64,000 nt of DNA, from assembly GCF_002895005.1 (NCBI RefSeq), contig NZ_POWF01000001.1:62001-126000 (forward strand), read 5' to 3'. Shown piece by piece: positions 45,246 to 53,770 of this stretch. Made by a program: the position numbers and the translations under genes. Under the pieces are notes generated by a model. It had not been told where the DNA came from, ran no database searches, and was given only the letters and a program-made list of their open reading frames with translations. The stretch comes from Hanstruepera neustonica. GTDB lineage: Bacteria; Bacteroidota; Bacteroidia; Flavobacteriales; Flavobacteriaceae. Each line of letters begins with the position of its first letter. The first letter of the stretch is position 1.

Positions 45246-46537
45246 TTCCAGAAATAGAACTAGCGTCTAAAGAAACTATTAAAAGCTTTCAAGAAGATAA
45301 ATTGCGTGATTTATTGGCTTATTTGAATAAAAATTCCGCGTATTATCAAGATGTTTTTAAAGCTCACAACATTGATGTTTCTAAAATTAAGAAACTGGAA
45401 GATTTAAGTCAGATTCCTGTTACAACAAAAGATGATTTACAACATCACAATGATGACTTTTTGTGTGTGCCCAAAGAAGATATCATTGATTATGTAACGA
45501 CATCAGGAACATTAGGCGATCCTGTTATTTTTGCGCTTACTGATAACGATTTAAACCGTTTAGCCTACAACGAAGCCATTTCATTTGCCTGTTCCGGAGT
45601 TACCAAAACAGATGTCATGCAGTTAATGACTACTATTGACAGGCGCTTTATGGCCGGTCTTGCCTATTTTTTGGGTTCCAGAAAATTAGGCGCTGGTATC
45701 ATTCGCGTGGGTGCTGGGATTCCTGAATTACAATGGGACTCTATTTTAAAATTTAAACCCACCTATTTAATAGCGGTACCGTCTTTCTTGCTGAAACTTA
45801 TTGAATATGCCAAACAACATGATATTGATATCAATCAATCGGGTGTAAAAGGTGCCATTTGCATTGGTGAACCTTTGCGGAATCAAGACTTTACCTTAAA
45901 TACATTGGCACAAAAAATTACGGATGACTGGAACATTGAGCTCTATTCAACCTATGCCTCAACTGAAATGAACACGGCCTTTAATGAGTGTGAAGCCCAA
46001 CAAGGAGGCCACCATCATCCAGAACTTATTATAGCCGAAATTTTGGATGATGACAATAATCCCGTTGCCGATGGCGAAATTGGTGAATTGACCATCACCA
46101 CCTTGGGTGTGGAAGGTATGCCGTTGTTACGTTTTAAAACAGGCGACATGGTAACAGCTCATACCGAAGCCTGCTCATGCGGCCGAAACACCATGCGCTT
46201 GGGTCCAGTGGTTGGTCGCAAAAAACAAATGATAAAGTATAAGGGCACAACCTTATACCCACCTGCCATGGATAATATTCTAAATGACTTTACTGAAGTT
46301 CAAGCCTATGTTATAGAAATATCTAAAAACGCTATTGGCACTGATGAAATTTGCATAAAAATAGCCTCAAAAAACCCAAATATTAAGTTGCTATCCAATA
46401 TCAAGGACCACTTTCGGGCCAAGTTACGGGTTTCTCCTACCATTGAATTTCATGATAAGGAAACCATACAAAAATTACAATTTCCCGTTATGAGCCGAAA
46501 GCCAATTTTGTTGATTGATAAACGGAAACAGGATTAA
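45242..46537 (+). CDS. AMP-dependent ligase (PaaK-like), candidate 4-coumarate activator
   Basis: This 431-aa adenylate-forming enzyme is related to phenylacetate-CoA ligase. The phosphate loop is TTSGTLGDP (residues 86-94), the aromatic YSTYASTEM is the A5 motif, and LRFKTGDM with the two Cys of CSCG and VVGRKKQMIKYKG are the hinge and C-terminal motifs. It most likely activates 4-coumarate from the tyrosine lyase and loads it on an ACP, as the ApeH adenylating enzyme does in aryl polyene synthesis. It is the last gene of the 33-gene pigment operon, 37 nt before an unrelated immunity-type gene. Confidence 0.88.
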   Translation: MIPEIELASKETIKSFQEDKLRDLLAYLNKNSAYYQDVFKAHNIDVSKIKKLEDLSQIPVTTKDDLQHHNDDFLCVPKEDIIDYVTTSGTLGDPVIFALTDNDLNRLAYNEAISFACSGVTKTDVMQLMTTIDRRFMAGLAYFLGSRKLGAGIIRVGAGIPELQWDSILKFKPTYLIAVPSFLLKLIEYAKQHDIDINQSGVKGAICIGEPLRNQDFTLNTLAQKITDDWNIELYSTYASTEMNTAFNECEAQQGGHHHPELIIAEILDDDNNPVADGEIGELTITTLGVEGMPLLRFKTGDMVTAHTEACSCGRNTMRLGPVVGRKKQMIKYKGTTLYPPAMDNILNDFTEVQAYVIEISKNAIGTDEICIKIASKNPNIKLLSNIKDHFRAKLRVSPTIEFHDKETIQKLQFPVMSRKPILLIDKRKQD

Positions 46538-46574
46538 AACCCTAAAAACTAATTCTAAATTAGAATATGTTGAC

Positions 46575-47270
46575 ATGAGAGACAAAAATAAGAATAGTTT
46601 TAGGCAAAATATTAGAGAGATTGATGAAGCTGTTTTAGATGCAATAAAGCTTATGTCTAAAGTTGATGATAAAGAGAGGCTCGATTCTCTTAAGTTAGGA
46701 CTTTTATCTGACTTAATTGAAAAAACTATTTCACATTATTCAGTTGGAGATAGCAAAGAGATTGTTAGCCAAGCATTGTCTCAAACCATTGTTGCCTTTG
46801 TTCAAGGTTTTAAGTTTGATGATGGTTATGGAGATATGGATACTTTGATTTGGTTAGTTAGCTTGGCTATTTTATGTGATATTGACATTGAAAACTTTAA
46901 AAAAATTACTTCAATAATTCAAAGGGACAGTGTTAATGATAAACTATTGAATTTTCTTATTAAATCAAAAGACCCTGATTGGCTAGCTAACAGTAATAAT
47001 TATATACAGGAACATCCTTATAAATCTATTGATAGTTTGTTAAATGAAACAAATGACAATGTAGCTGTTCAAAAAATAAAAGCATATTTAGATGTAGTGT
47101 GGTATAAAGGTCACGATGAATCCTATTGGCATGATAGCCATAAAGACTCTCTAAATTTATATTTTGGGTATTGGGCTTGGGAGGTTGCTGCTGTAGTTAA
47201 AATATTAGGTTTTAATGATGAAGAGCTCCAAGATCAAAAATACTATCCATATGATGCTGTACATTGGTAG
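46575..47270 (+). CDS. PoNe-immunity-like (DUF1911) protein, orphan
   Basis: The start was moved to the ATG at 46575 (MRDKNKNSF), because the upstream extension overlaps the ligase gene and has no domain character. The 231-aa soluble, all-helical protein ends with FGYWAWEVAAVVKILGFNDEEL and YYPYDAVHW, the hallmark of the DUF1910/DUF1911 immunity proteins that neutralise PoNe DNase toxins of polymorphic toxin and T6SS systems. No toxin gene is present next to it in the window. It may be a scavenged, orphan immunity gene. Its base composition looks similar to its neighbours. Confidence 0.75.
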   Translation: MRDKNKNSFRQNIREIDEAVLDAIKLMSKVDDKERLDSLKLGLLSDLIEKTISHYSVGDSKEIVSQALSQTIVAFVQGFKFDDGYGDMDTLIWLVSLAILCDIDIENFKKITSIIQRDSVNDKLLNFLIKSKDPDWLANSNNYIQEHPYKSIDSLLNETNDNVAVQKIKAYLDVVWYKGHDESYWHDSHKDSLNLYFGYWAWEVAAVVKILGFNDEELQDQKYYPYDAVHW

Positions 47271-47357
47271 AAAATAGTTTCATTATAAAAAATCCCCATC
47301 GAAAATTTATAGTTTCCCATAATTAACCGAAAACCATTGATTTTTGCTGTTATAGAG

Positions 47358-47391
47358 TTGTTAAATCCCTAAAATCTTACGAATAAATTTG
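47358..47391 (+). promoter_or_regulatory. Bacteroidota-type promoter
   Basis: TTG at 47358-47360 and TAAATTTG at 47384-47391 are separated by 23 nt, and a start codon follows 23 nt later. This would drive the secreted propeller protein and the DinB-like gene as a two-gene unit. Confidence 0.6.
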
Positions 47392-47414
47392 TAATTTAAA
47401 GAAATTTTCAAATT

Positions 47415-48350
47415 ATGAAATGGGGTCCATTTTGGTTTCTATGCTTGTTATTTGCAACATGCTTTAAAGTTCAAGCGCATCCTTCTTGGGGCATTGTTGT
47501 TGACGATAATGGCTGTATTTACTTTGCTGATGTCATGCACAATGGCGATGGTACGCTTTGGCGTTTAGATCCAAATTCTTTAGACCTTGAAGCTGTTTTT
47601 ACCAACTTTCATGCGCATCAAATATATCTTAACAAAGACAATGAAATAATTGCTGGAATTGCCAAATGGCGAACTGGTGAAATTGAAGGCGAAGGCCATA
47701 ATTATCTTTTCAAGTATGAGCAGAATGTCAAACAATTAGACACATTATTATTTACAGATGATTGGGATGAATATCATGGTCAAGTATTTGCTGTTTCTAA
47801 TGACTTAAAACAGGTATATTTTGCATTTAACAAACAAATACATTTAAAAACTTTAAGTGGACAAACATCACCGTTGTTATCAAGAAAATTTGAACGAATT
47901 AGCACCTTAACCACCGATTCGGATGATAACCTTTGGATAACTGATTCAAAGTATAAAAATGGTGCCTTATTTAAATGGTCTGAAAAAGAAGGTTTAATTG
48001 AAATAGCCAACAATTTAATGCCTCAAAATCCCAAAAATCCTATTTTTAGCGAAACAAATCATCATTTATTTTATGGAATTTCTTTTGACAGTTCTGGCAA
48101 TCCTCTGGTTACTGAAAATGCCAATCGAACCATTCTATCCATTAATAAAAATGATGAAGTGAAAACTGAATACACTTCCGAATTATATTGGAGCCCAACT
48201 GGTGTATACTATAAAGATGACCATTACTATATTATGGAAACAGGCTATAATAAAAAACACTTGGGTCCAAGAATTGTTATAGCTGATAAAAATTTTAAAC
48301 CGTTACGGGTTTTGGAAATTGACTTTTCAAAAAACCAACTGAAAAACTAG
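47415..48350 (+). CDS. Secreted SMP-30/NHL-like beta-propeller protein
   Basis: This 311-aa protein has a signal peptide (MKWGPFWFLCLLFATCFKVQA). The mature chain has repeated blade-like segments: WGIVVDDNGCIYFADV, LTTDSDDNLWITDSKYKNGALFKW and ISFDSSGNPLVTENANRTILSI. This fits a six-bladed NHL/SMP-30/gluconolaconase-like propeller. No strict calcium or catalytic set was identified. It may be a periplasmic binding or lactonase-like protein. The stop is directly followed by the DinB-like gene, so they are probably co-translated. Confidence 0.75.
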   Translation: MKWGPFWFLCLLFATCFKVQAHPSWGIVVDDNGCIYFADVMHNGDGTLWRLDPNSLDLEAVFTNFHAHQIYLNKDNEIIAGIAKWRTGEIEGEGHNYLFKYEQNVKQLDTLLFTDDWDEYHGQVFAVSNDLKQVYFAFNKQIHLKTLSGQTSPLLSRKFERISTLTTDSDDNLWITDSKYKNGALFKWSEKEGLIEIANNLMPQNPKNPIFSETNHHLFYGISFDSSGNPLVTENANRTILSINKNDEVKTEYTSELYWSPTGVYYKDDHYYIMETGYNKKHLGPRIVIADKNFKPLRVLEIDFSKNQLKN

Positions 48351-48827
48351 ATGGAAAAATCCAACGAAATAGCCAATAGGTTTAGAGAAGTCATTCTAAA
48401 CGGAACTTGGATAGCCAATACCAATTTCCAAGATCAGCTTTCCAATGTCACTTGGCAACAAGCCCTAACAAAAGTAAGCTCATTAAATACCATAGCGCTT
48501 TTGGCTTTTCATATCAACTATTACATAGCTGGCGTTTTACATGTTTTTAAGGGTGGAAATCTTGAGATTCGAGATAAATACAGTTTTGATATGCCAGAGA
48601 TCACTTCAGAAAAGGATTGGAATACTTTAAAGGAATCCCTGTTTCAAAATGCCGAAGCCTTTGCAAAATATGTTGAACAAATGAGTGATGAAAAACTAAA
48701 CAGTGTATTTGTTGACCCTAAATATGGTACCTATCGCAGGAATATTGAAGCGCTTATTGAACATAGCTATTACCATTTGGGTCAAGTATCTTTAATCAAG
48801 AAAATGATTTTAGAAAAGACCAGCTAA
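48351..48827 (+). CDS. DinB-like four-helix protein
   Basis: This 158-aa protein has the four-helix DinB/YfiT layout with three histidines suited to bind a divalent metal: His54 in AFHINYY and the pair in EHSYYHLGQVSLIKK near the C-terminus (HxxxH). Members of this superfamily act as metal-dependent thiol transferases or have unknown functions. It is encoded with no gap after the propeller gene and converges on the YceI gene with a 10-nt gap. No substrate is suggested by the context. Confidence 0.78.
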   Translation: MEKSNEIANRFREVILNGTWIANTNFQDQLSNVTWQQALTKVSSLNTIALLAFHINYYIAGVLHVFKGGNLEIRDKYSFDMPEITSEKDWNTLKESLFQNAEAFAKYVEQMSDEKLNSVFVDPKYGTYRRNIEALIEHSYYHLGQVSLIKKMILEKTS

Positions 48828-48837
48828 TACTACCTAA

Positions 48838-49377
48838 TCACTTCTCTAACAATTCAAACTCAAAATTTACAGCGACTTCGTTAGATAGTTTATTACTGAC
48901 AATTTTTGGGATATCTATTTTAAAATCGGATGCTAATACATTAAAGTTTCCCGTAAGTTTCAAGATATTGTCTAATTCCGTTAGGGTTACTTTAATATCC
49001 TTTAAATATTTAGAAACGCCGTGAAATGTTAAAGTTCCATCAATAGTATAAGTGCCTGATAATTTGTTACTCGAGAAGTTTTTGAATGTACCTTTAAATG
49101 TCGCTTTTGGATAGGTATTGGACTCGGCATAATTTTCATTAAAATGCTCTTCCATTAAAGCATTTTTTAACCGAAATCCTTTTACTAAAATCAACGCAGC
49201 AAACTCACCGTTTTCCGAGTTCAAGATGGCTGTTGTTGATGCATTGGTAGCTTTGACCTCCTCAAAAGAAGGGACGGAAGCTTCAAAAGTTACGCTTCCT
49301 GTTTTGGTCATATACTTGCTTTGAGCCTGTGTAAGTAATGCAAAACCCAAGAGCATAATACATACAATTTTTTTCAT
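48838..49377 (-). CDS. YceI family protein
   Basis: This 179-aa protein has a signal peptide (cut after LLTQAQ) and the YceI lipocalin-like barrel: KTGSVTFEASVP at the start, ATFKGTFKNF and YTIDGTLTFHGVSK in the middle, and an F-E-L ending. YceI proteins bind isoprenoid lipids in a hydrophobic pocket. It is the last gene of a minus-strand unit with a haem protein, a DUF5777 barrel and a cupredoxin. In other bacteria YceI genes often lie beside cytochromes, so a quinone- or isoprenoid-linked redox role is plausible. Confidence 0.9.
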   Translation of the reverse strand: MKKIVCIMLLGFALLTQAQSKYMTKTGSVTFEASVPSFEEVKATNASTTAILNSENGEFAALILVKGFRLKNALMEEHFNENYAESNTYPKATFKGTFKNFSSNKLSGTYTIDGTLTFHGVSKYLKDIKVTLTELDNILKLTGNFNVLASDFKIDIPKIVSNKLSNEVAVNFEFELLEK

Positions 49378-49390
49378 AGTTCTCTTTTTA

Positions 49391-49762
49391 TTATTCTTCC
49401 TGAAGGCCTTCTGCTTCCCATAATATAACCGTATCGATTAAATTTTGGGGTAATCTGGGTCCTCCAAAAGGCATTAGAAATCCTAAATTATCGGATGATA
49501 TTCTATCTATCAATCCTCTATTTTCAACAGCATCTCTGACGTTTTCGTAAGTAATGAGCGCCATTGGCGCGCCATTTTCTGGAGGGTTTGAATGACAACT
49601 AATGCAATTATTATCAATAATCGATTTTACATGGTCTACATATGTTACCGTATCATCAGGTAAAACTGTTTGCTCTATCAAGTCTTCCTCACTGACTGAT
49701 GTACAGTTAAAAAGTGTCAAAACTCCTATTCCTATTGTGAAAATTATACTGTTTGGTTTCAT
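49391..49762 (-). CDS. Mono-haem c-type cytochrome
   Basis: This 123-aa protein has an N-terminal membrane/lipoprotein-like signal (TLFNC would be an atypical lipobox), then one haem-attachment motif CISCH in HVKSIIDNNCISCHSN. The axial Met is probably in FLMPFGGPRLP, the usual distal motif. The fold is the short cytochrome c type attached to many flavobacterial periplasmic proteins. It lies 9 nt after the DUF5777 gene, so it is an electron carrier of the same unit. Confidence 0.87.
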   Translation of the reverse strand: MKPNSIIFTIGIGVLTLFNCTSVSEEDLIEQTVLPDDTVTYVDHVKSIIDNNCISCHSNPPENGAPMALITYENVRDAVENRGLIDRISSDNLGFLMPFGGPRLPQNLIDTVILWEAEGLQEE

Positions 49763-49771
49763 ACTATTTGA

Positions 49772-50623
49772 TTAAAAAACACGACTTAAGTTAAATCCAA
49801 AATAAATATCACCTTCACTCCAATCACCAGTAGACTGACCAAGGAATGTACTAGTATTCATAGGCTGTGCATTGGTAAAATGCATTTGAAAAACGTGTCC
49901 ACCCGTTTCCAAATCAATACCAATAGATAATGGATTTCTAAATGGTGAATTGGAAGCTCTATTTAAATGCCATCCATAATCAGCATTCAAAGACCAACGC
50001 TTACCTAACTTATAACGCCCACCAAAACCTAGTGCAAACTGCGAATTATCTTGATTGTTAATCATAACATAGTTATCGTGGAAAAACGTAGGTGCGATTT
50101 CTAAAGACAACTTTTCACTCATTTTTCTTGAAACCAATATTTGAGCAGTATATCCCAAACGATGTTTGAATTCCAATTTTGGTAAATTGTTTTTATCCAA
50201 AGCCGTGTTAATCAGAATAGAATTAAAGCCAACTACAGTAAACGGAAAGCCATTATTTTCTTGCCTTAAAATGCGATACTTGAGAGAGCCTTCATAAATC
50301 TTTTGATAGGAACTTCTAGAAATGCCTATGTTAAAGCCATCTGATATTCCATATATAAAATTTAGTCGCGTAACGGCATCATCTAAACCAAAAAACGTGT
50401 CAAACCCATTTTCAATACTTCCGAATCTATGAGCTACTACCAGCGTAAACTCCTTTTTGGCTACCAATTTGGTTGACTCAAAATTGACGATTTTTAATCC
50501 TTTGAAAGCTGCTGTTGTATAGGAGCTAACCACCGAATCAGAATCTATTTCATCAAGCAAATCTTCTTGAGCCCAGGAAACACTTATGGAAAAAACACAT
50601 ATTAGGAACCATAACGTTTTCAT
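49772..50623 (-). CDS. DUF5777-type outer-membrane beta-barrel
   Basis: The start was set at the internal Met that begins MKTLWFLICVFSISVSWAQ, a clean signal peptide; the longer frame adds 13 residues. The 283-aa mature protein is strand-rich (FTLVVAHRFGSIENG, LNFIYGISDGFNIGISRSSYQ, LSLEIAPTFFHDNYV) and ends in LSRVF, fitting an outer-membrane barrel of the DUF5777 group. It sits between a surface-exported cupredoxin and a cytochrome c. A pore or electron-conduit sheath is possible. Confidence 0.8.
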   Translation of the reverse strand: MKTLWFLICVFSISVSWAQEDLLDEIDSDSVVSSYTTAAFKGLKIVNFESTKLVAKKEFTLVVAHRFGSIENGFDTFFGLDDAVTRLNFIYGISDGFNIGISRSSYQKIYEGSLKYRILRQENNGFPFTVVGFNSILINTALDKNNLPKLEFKHRLGYTAQILVSRKMSEKLSLEIAPTFFHDNYVMINNQDNSQFALGFGGRYKLGKRWSLNADYGWHLNRASNSPFRNPLSIGIDLETGGHVFQMHFTNAQPMNTSTFLGQSTGDWSEGDIYFGFNLSRVF

Positions 50624-50661
50624 AACCTGATTGAAAATGAAATTTGACACGCAATTCATCA

Positions 50662-51255
50662 CTATTGAATGATTAATCTTTTTGTAATGGTATTTTCTTC
50701 AAATTCCAAACGGATTAAATACATACCGGATCCTATTCCAGAAACATCAATATCTAATTCTTGATTTGAATTTGCGAGAGCTCTATTAAAAACCAATTTG
50801 CCTGTTAAATCAACTATCTTCAATTGGCCATTAGTAAACCCGTTTGGCAAACCAATCGTTAAATTGGTATTTACTGGATTCGGAGTTAACCTAACAGATG
50901 CACTGTTAAATTCATCAACACTTAAACCTTGCTGCACGGTAATAACACCAGACATGCTTCCTGCACCATGTACTCCGCAAAAATATGGATTGGTACCTTC
51001 AACCGTAAATGTATATGAATACGTCATCCCGTTTCCAGTAATCACACCACTATTAAAAGTTTCAGTACTTCCATTTTGATTTTGAACCGTGTGTGGTACA
51101 TCATCCGTCCATGTCCATCTCACAGTATCGCCAACATCAATAGTCAAATCAGCTTCTGGACTGGTAAAGTTTCGCTCCCAAATAAGATCGTGGGTTGTTT
51201 GAGCTTGCATTCCAATTGTTAATACAATGGCAAGCATAAGTAATCTTGTCTTCAT
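50662..51255 (-). CDS. T9SS-exported cupredoxin (plastocyanin/azurin-like)
   Basis: This 197-aa protein has a signal peptide (cut after MQAQ), then a type I copper domain with His55 (DDVPHTVQ) and Cys93, His96 and Met101 in YFCGVHGAGSM, a complete blue-copper ligand set. Residues ~118-197 are a T9SS sorting domain (VRLTPNPVNTN ... TKRLIIQ), so the copper protein is carried across the outer membrane. It is encoded upstream of a DUF5777 barrel, a cytochrome and YceI. An extracellular electron-transfer or copper-handling role is suggested. Confidence 0.9.
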   Translation of the reverse strand: MKTRLLMLAIVLTIGMQAQTTHDLIWERNFTSPEADLTIDVGDTVRWTWTDDVPHTVQNQNGSTETFNSGVITGNGMTYSYTFTVEGTNPYFCGVHGAGSMSGVITVQQGLSVDEFNSASVRLTPNPVNTNLTIGLPNGFTNGQLKIVDLTGKLVFNRALANSNQELDIDVSGIGSGMYLIRLEFEENTITKRLIIQ

Positions 51256-51270
51256 AATTTTTGGTTTTAA

Positions 51271-51651
51271 TTAATTAATAATATGGCATTGGTCTAGTTT
51301 AACTTCTTTGAGTAAATCATCATAGCCCAAAAACCGTCCTTTTATTGATATGTTTTTTGCGTTTTGTAGTTTGGTATCTATTTTATCTGGAAATTGGCAA
51401 AACACCGAATTATCCAGTACAATCGCATGACTCTCTATTTGAGTAGCGGTGCCAGAAACTGTAATTGTCTTATCCAAATACTTAGATTCGGAATCTTCTG
51501 AATTAACTTGAAATTCCTCTAAAATTTTTTTGGAAGAAACTGAAAAAACAGATGCTTCAGACTGAATATCTCTATGATCTTGATACACATAATTATATCC
51601 TAGAACTCCAATAAGAATGAGTAATAATATGAAAATGCTCCACTTACGCAT
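51271..51651 (-). CDS. Membrane-anchored OB-fold (tRNA_anti-like) protein
   Basis: The start is placed at the Met of MRKWSIFILLLILIGVLGY, because a nine-residue extension runs through a terminator hairpin. The 126-aa product has one N-terminal membrane span followed by an OB-like domain (YLDKTITVSGTATQIESHAIVLDN ... ISIKGRFLGYDDLLKEVKLDQCHI), as in the tRNA_anti-like family of flavobacteria. It would sit in the periplasm. It is the first gene of the cupredoxin unit, 15 nt upstream of the cupredoxin gene. Its role there is unknown. Confidence 0.72.
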   Translation of the reverse strand: MRKWSIFILLLILIGVLGYNYVYQDHRDIQSEASVFSVSSKKILEEFQVNSEDSESKYLDKTITVSGTATQIESHAIVLDNSVFCQFPDKIDTKLQNAKNISIKGRFLGYDDLLKEVKLDQCHIIN

Positions 51652-51660
51652 GAGTAATGT

Positions 51661-51699
51661 TTTTAAAAACTGCCCCAACTATGTTCCAAATTGGAGCAG
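51661..51699 (-). terminator. Rho-independent terminator
   Basis: On the minus strand the arm CTGCTCCAA pairs with TTGGGGCAG (one G-U pair) and is followed by a T-run. It ends the lipocalin-like lipoprotein gene and argues for the shorter start of the OB-fold gene. Confidence 0.7.
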
Positions 51700-51755
51700 T
51701 CAGCTATTAATCAATAATTTGGGGGCAAATAAAGTAGGCTGTATTATTTGTTTTT

Positions 51756-52235
51756 TTAATTACGTTCAAAAGTCAAGGTGTCAGTACCACCATTTCCGCC
51801 GCTAATATCACGTAATTGTATTCTATTATCCGTGTGAGAAACGATGTCCCAATCGTCGTTAAGGTCTTCAAAATCATTAGTGTCAGGAACATTGAACATG
51901 ATATTAAAATCAATATCATCGTTGCTATCATCATTACTATTACTGTCCGTTACAGACCAGTTCCCAGATTCTGAATTGTTACCATTACTTGCTGAAAGAG
52001 CTCCGTTTGTACCAAACGTAAAATTGTAACCAGTAAAGTTGTTGGTTTCATCTTGTCCAGAATCAATGAAGCTTGTTATTCGCCAAGTTCCAGATTGAGC
52101 TTGAGTAACCACTTGTTGAATTACAACATTATTATTTGGAATAATATTACCGCCATCATCATCTGATGAACACGATGTTAATATTATTGATAAACCAAAT
52201 ATCAACATCACTCCGTTTAAAACTGCTTTTTTCAT
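51756..52235 (-). CDS. Lipocalin-like lipoprotein
   Basis: This 159-aa protein has a lipobox LTSC followed by an acidic linker (SSDDDGG). The rest is a lipocalin-like domain: SGTWRITSFIDSGQDETNNFTGYNFTF at the start, ESGNWSVTD in the middle and RIQLRDIS near the end. An Asn/Asp-rich stretch (SNSNDDSNDDIDF) may bind calcium. It shares this layout with the C-terminal part of the larger lipoprotein encoded 33 nt upstream, so the pair probably arose by duplication. It is probably surface-exposed. Confidence 0.78.
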   Translation of the reverse strand: MKKAVLNGVMLIFGLSIILTSCSSDDDGGNIIPNNNVVIQQVVTQAQSGTWRITSFIDSGQDETNNFTGYNFTFGTNGALSASNGNNSESGNWSVTDSNSNDDSNDDIDFNIMFNVPDTNDFEDLNDDWDIVSHTDNRIQLRDISGGNGGTDTLTFERN

Positions 52236-52268
52236 AATTTTTGCTTTTTAATTGATAATTATTCTAAG

Positions 52269-53342
52269 TTAATTGCAAGTGCTTTCATATCGCAATCTAT
52301 CGTCATCTCCTACACGAAGATCTACTTTAGTTTCACCACTTGAGTCTTGTATTTCATGAAGTCCCCAATTATTATTACATAATGGTAATGTAGGTATATC
52401 TATAATAACCGTTATCTCATTTCCTGAACCTTCTGTTGACCAGGTTCCATAATAGTTGTTAGAATTATATACAGAAGTTATGGTTCCATCACTCAAAAAG
52501 TTAAAAACATAACCGTTGTAGGTATCATCAAAATCGTCACCATTTCGTTCTAGTTTATCTACAATCCAATTACTACAATTGATTAAAATATCTTCTAATT
52601 GATTCGTGGTACACCCGTTACAATCATCATCATTATAATCATAGTCATCATCTTCATCACAACTATCTGAAAAGGTATTAATTGTTGACTCCAGCTCCAT
52701 TAAATTATTAACGGTTATTTGAGTCCCATCAAAAAGAACCATTGAAATTGGAAATGCAATTGCCACAATATCATTGCTGTCAATATTTTCAATAAACTCA
52801 TACAGCTCGTAGTCATTTTGAAGGGATACAGTATTGATTAGCTCATTATTGGTATTAAAAACCGACGCTCCAATTGGGTATATAAAATCAAGACATTCAA
52901 TATCATCATCAATAATATTCTCGCCATTACAATTAGAAGCGTAATTTGATAATTCCGAATAATCATTAATAATGACTTCCGTAAAATCTGTTAGAGTAAT
53001 GGTTATCGGATAAGAAAAGAAAATGGTATCCACATCCGTATCCGATTCCTCAAAAATGATTTCAACAATATTCAGGTCGCTGTCATTGTTTATGACCAAT
53101 TCCTGACCATTTACCGTAACTGTTACTGGCAATTGAATATTGAAACAATTGGCATAATCTAAAATATTGTCGTTAGACCCATCATTTAAAGCCGTAAATT
53201 TCATCAGGTTGGCCACATTTGAATTGGGTACCAAAGTGTTTTCTGGTGGAGATTCTATGCGCTCCAATTCTTCTTTTCTACAGCTGGTCAATAAAACCAA
53301 AGCTGACAAGACGAACATTAAATAAGATTTTAAAGGCTTCAT
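52269..53342 (-). CDS. Acidic lipoprotein with C-terminal lipocalin-like domain
   Basis: This 357-aa protein has the lipobox LLTSC and a very acidic mature chain. Residues ~45-245 hold two similar segments, each with an [I/L]P-[V/I]-[T/S]-[V/M] strand and a D/N-rich turn (INIQLPVTVTVNGQ; DFIYPIGASVFNT; AIAFPISMVLFDG), which look like three copies of one beta unit. A Cys/Asp-rich linker (DEDDDYDYNDDDCNGCT) follows. The last ~100 residues (NWIVDKLERNGDDFDDTYNGYVFNFL ... YGTWSTEG) match the neighbouring lipocalin-like lipoprotein in pattern. The function is unknown. Confidence 0.72.
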   Translation of the reverse strand: MKPLKSYLMFVLSALVLLTSCRKEELERIESPPENTLVPNSNVANLMKFTALNDGSNDNILDYANCFNIQLPVTVTVNGQELVINNDSDLNIVEIIFEESDTDVDTIFFSYPITITLTDFTEVIINDYSELSNYASNCNGENIIDDDIECLDFIYPIGASVFNTNNELINTVSLQNDYELYEFIENIDSNDIVAIAFPISMVLFDGTQITVNNLMELESTINTFSDSCDEDDDYDYNDDDCNGCTTNQLEDILINCSNWIVDKLERNGDDFDDTYNGYVFNFLSDGTITSVYNSNNYYGTWSTEGSGNEITVIIDIPTLPLCNNNWGLHEIQDSSGETKVDLRVGDDDRLRYESTCN

Positions 53343-53401
53343 ATTCTTGATTTGTTATTTGTTAATAAAACAACTCTATATTTAAAACTCCTGAAAAAAA
53401 T

Positions 53402-53635
53402 TTAAAAAAAATCAAAATCTGCGTTTAGTTCTTTTAAATCAGTCATTGTTTTTAATAAACTATTATAACGAGAGTAGGTTATCTGATATCGGTATTTATT
53501 AACTTTTTGATTGGGATTATAATTTATCAATGTTTGTAAATGCTCCAATTTTTCTTTGTAGAAAGCTATTTCTCTTGCTTTAACGATAGCTGTAAAATAT
53601 AGAAAGGATTTAGTATTTGATTTTCGAGTTTGCAA
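53402..53635 (-). CDS. Small basic protein, uncertain
   Basis: This 77-aa frame encodes a Lys- and Tyr-rich, mostly helical peptide (IVKAREIAFYKEKLEHLQTLI, then YRYQITYSRYNSLLKTM). It has no signal peptide and no recognised domain. It fills an otherwise empty stretch between the acidic lipoprotein and the divergent sigma-factor gene, and its codon use is not obviously unusual. It could be a genuine small gene or a chance frame. Confidence 0.4.
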   Translation of the reverse strand: MQTRKSNTKSFLYFTAIVKAREIAFYKEKLEHLQTLINYNPNQKVNKYRYQITYSRYNSLLKTMTDLKELNADFDFF

Positions 53636-53770
53636 TGCTTATATATAAATTAATAGTTTAGTAGAAATGGTTCTTTTGTCCTAAAGAATTTACTAATACA
53701 ACAATAACTATCTAAAATCTCCTGAAAAAAAATAAAAAAATCTATACATTAGGAGCGATTAAAACATTGT

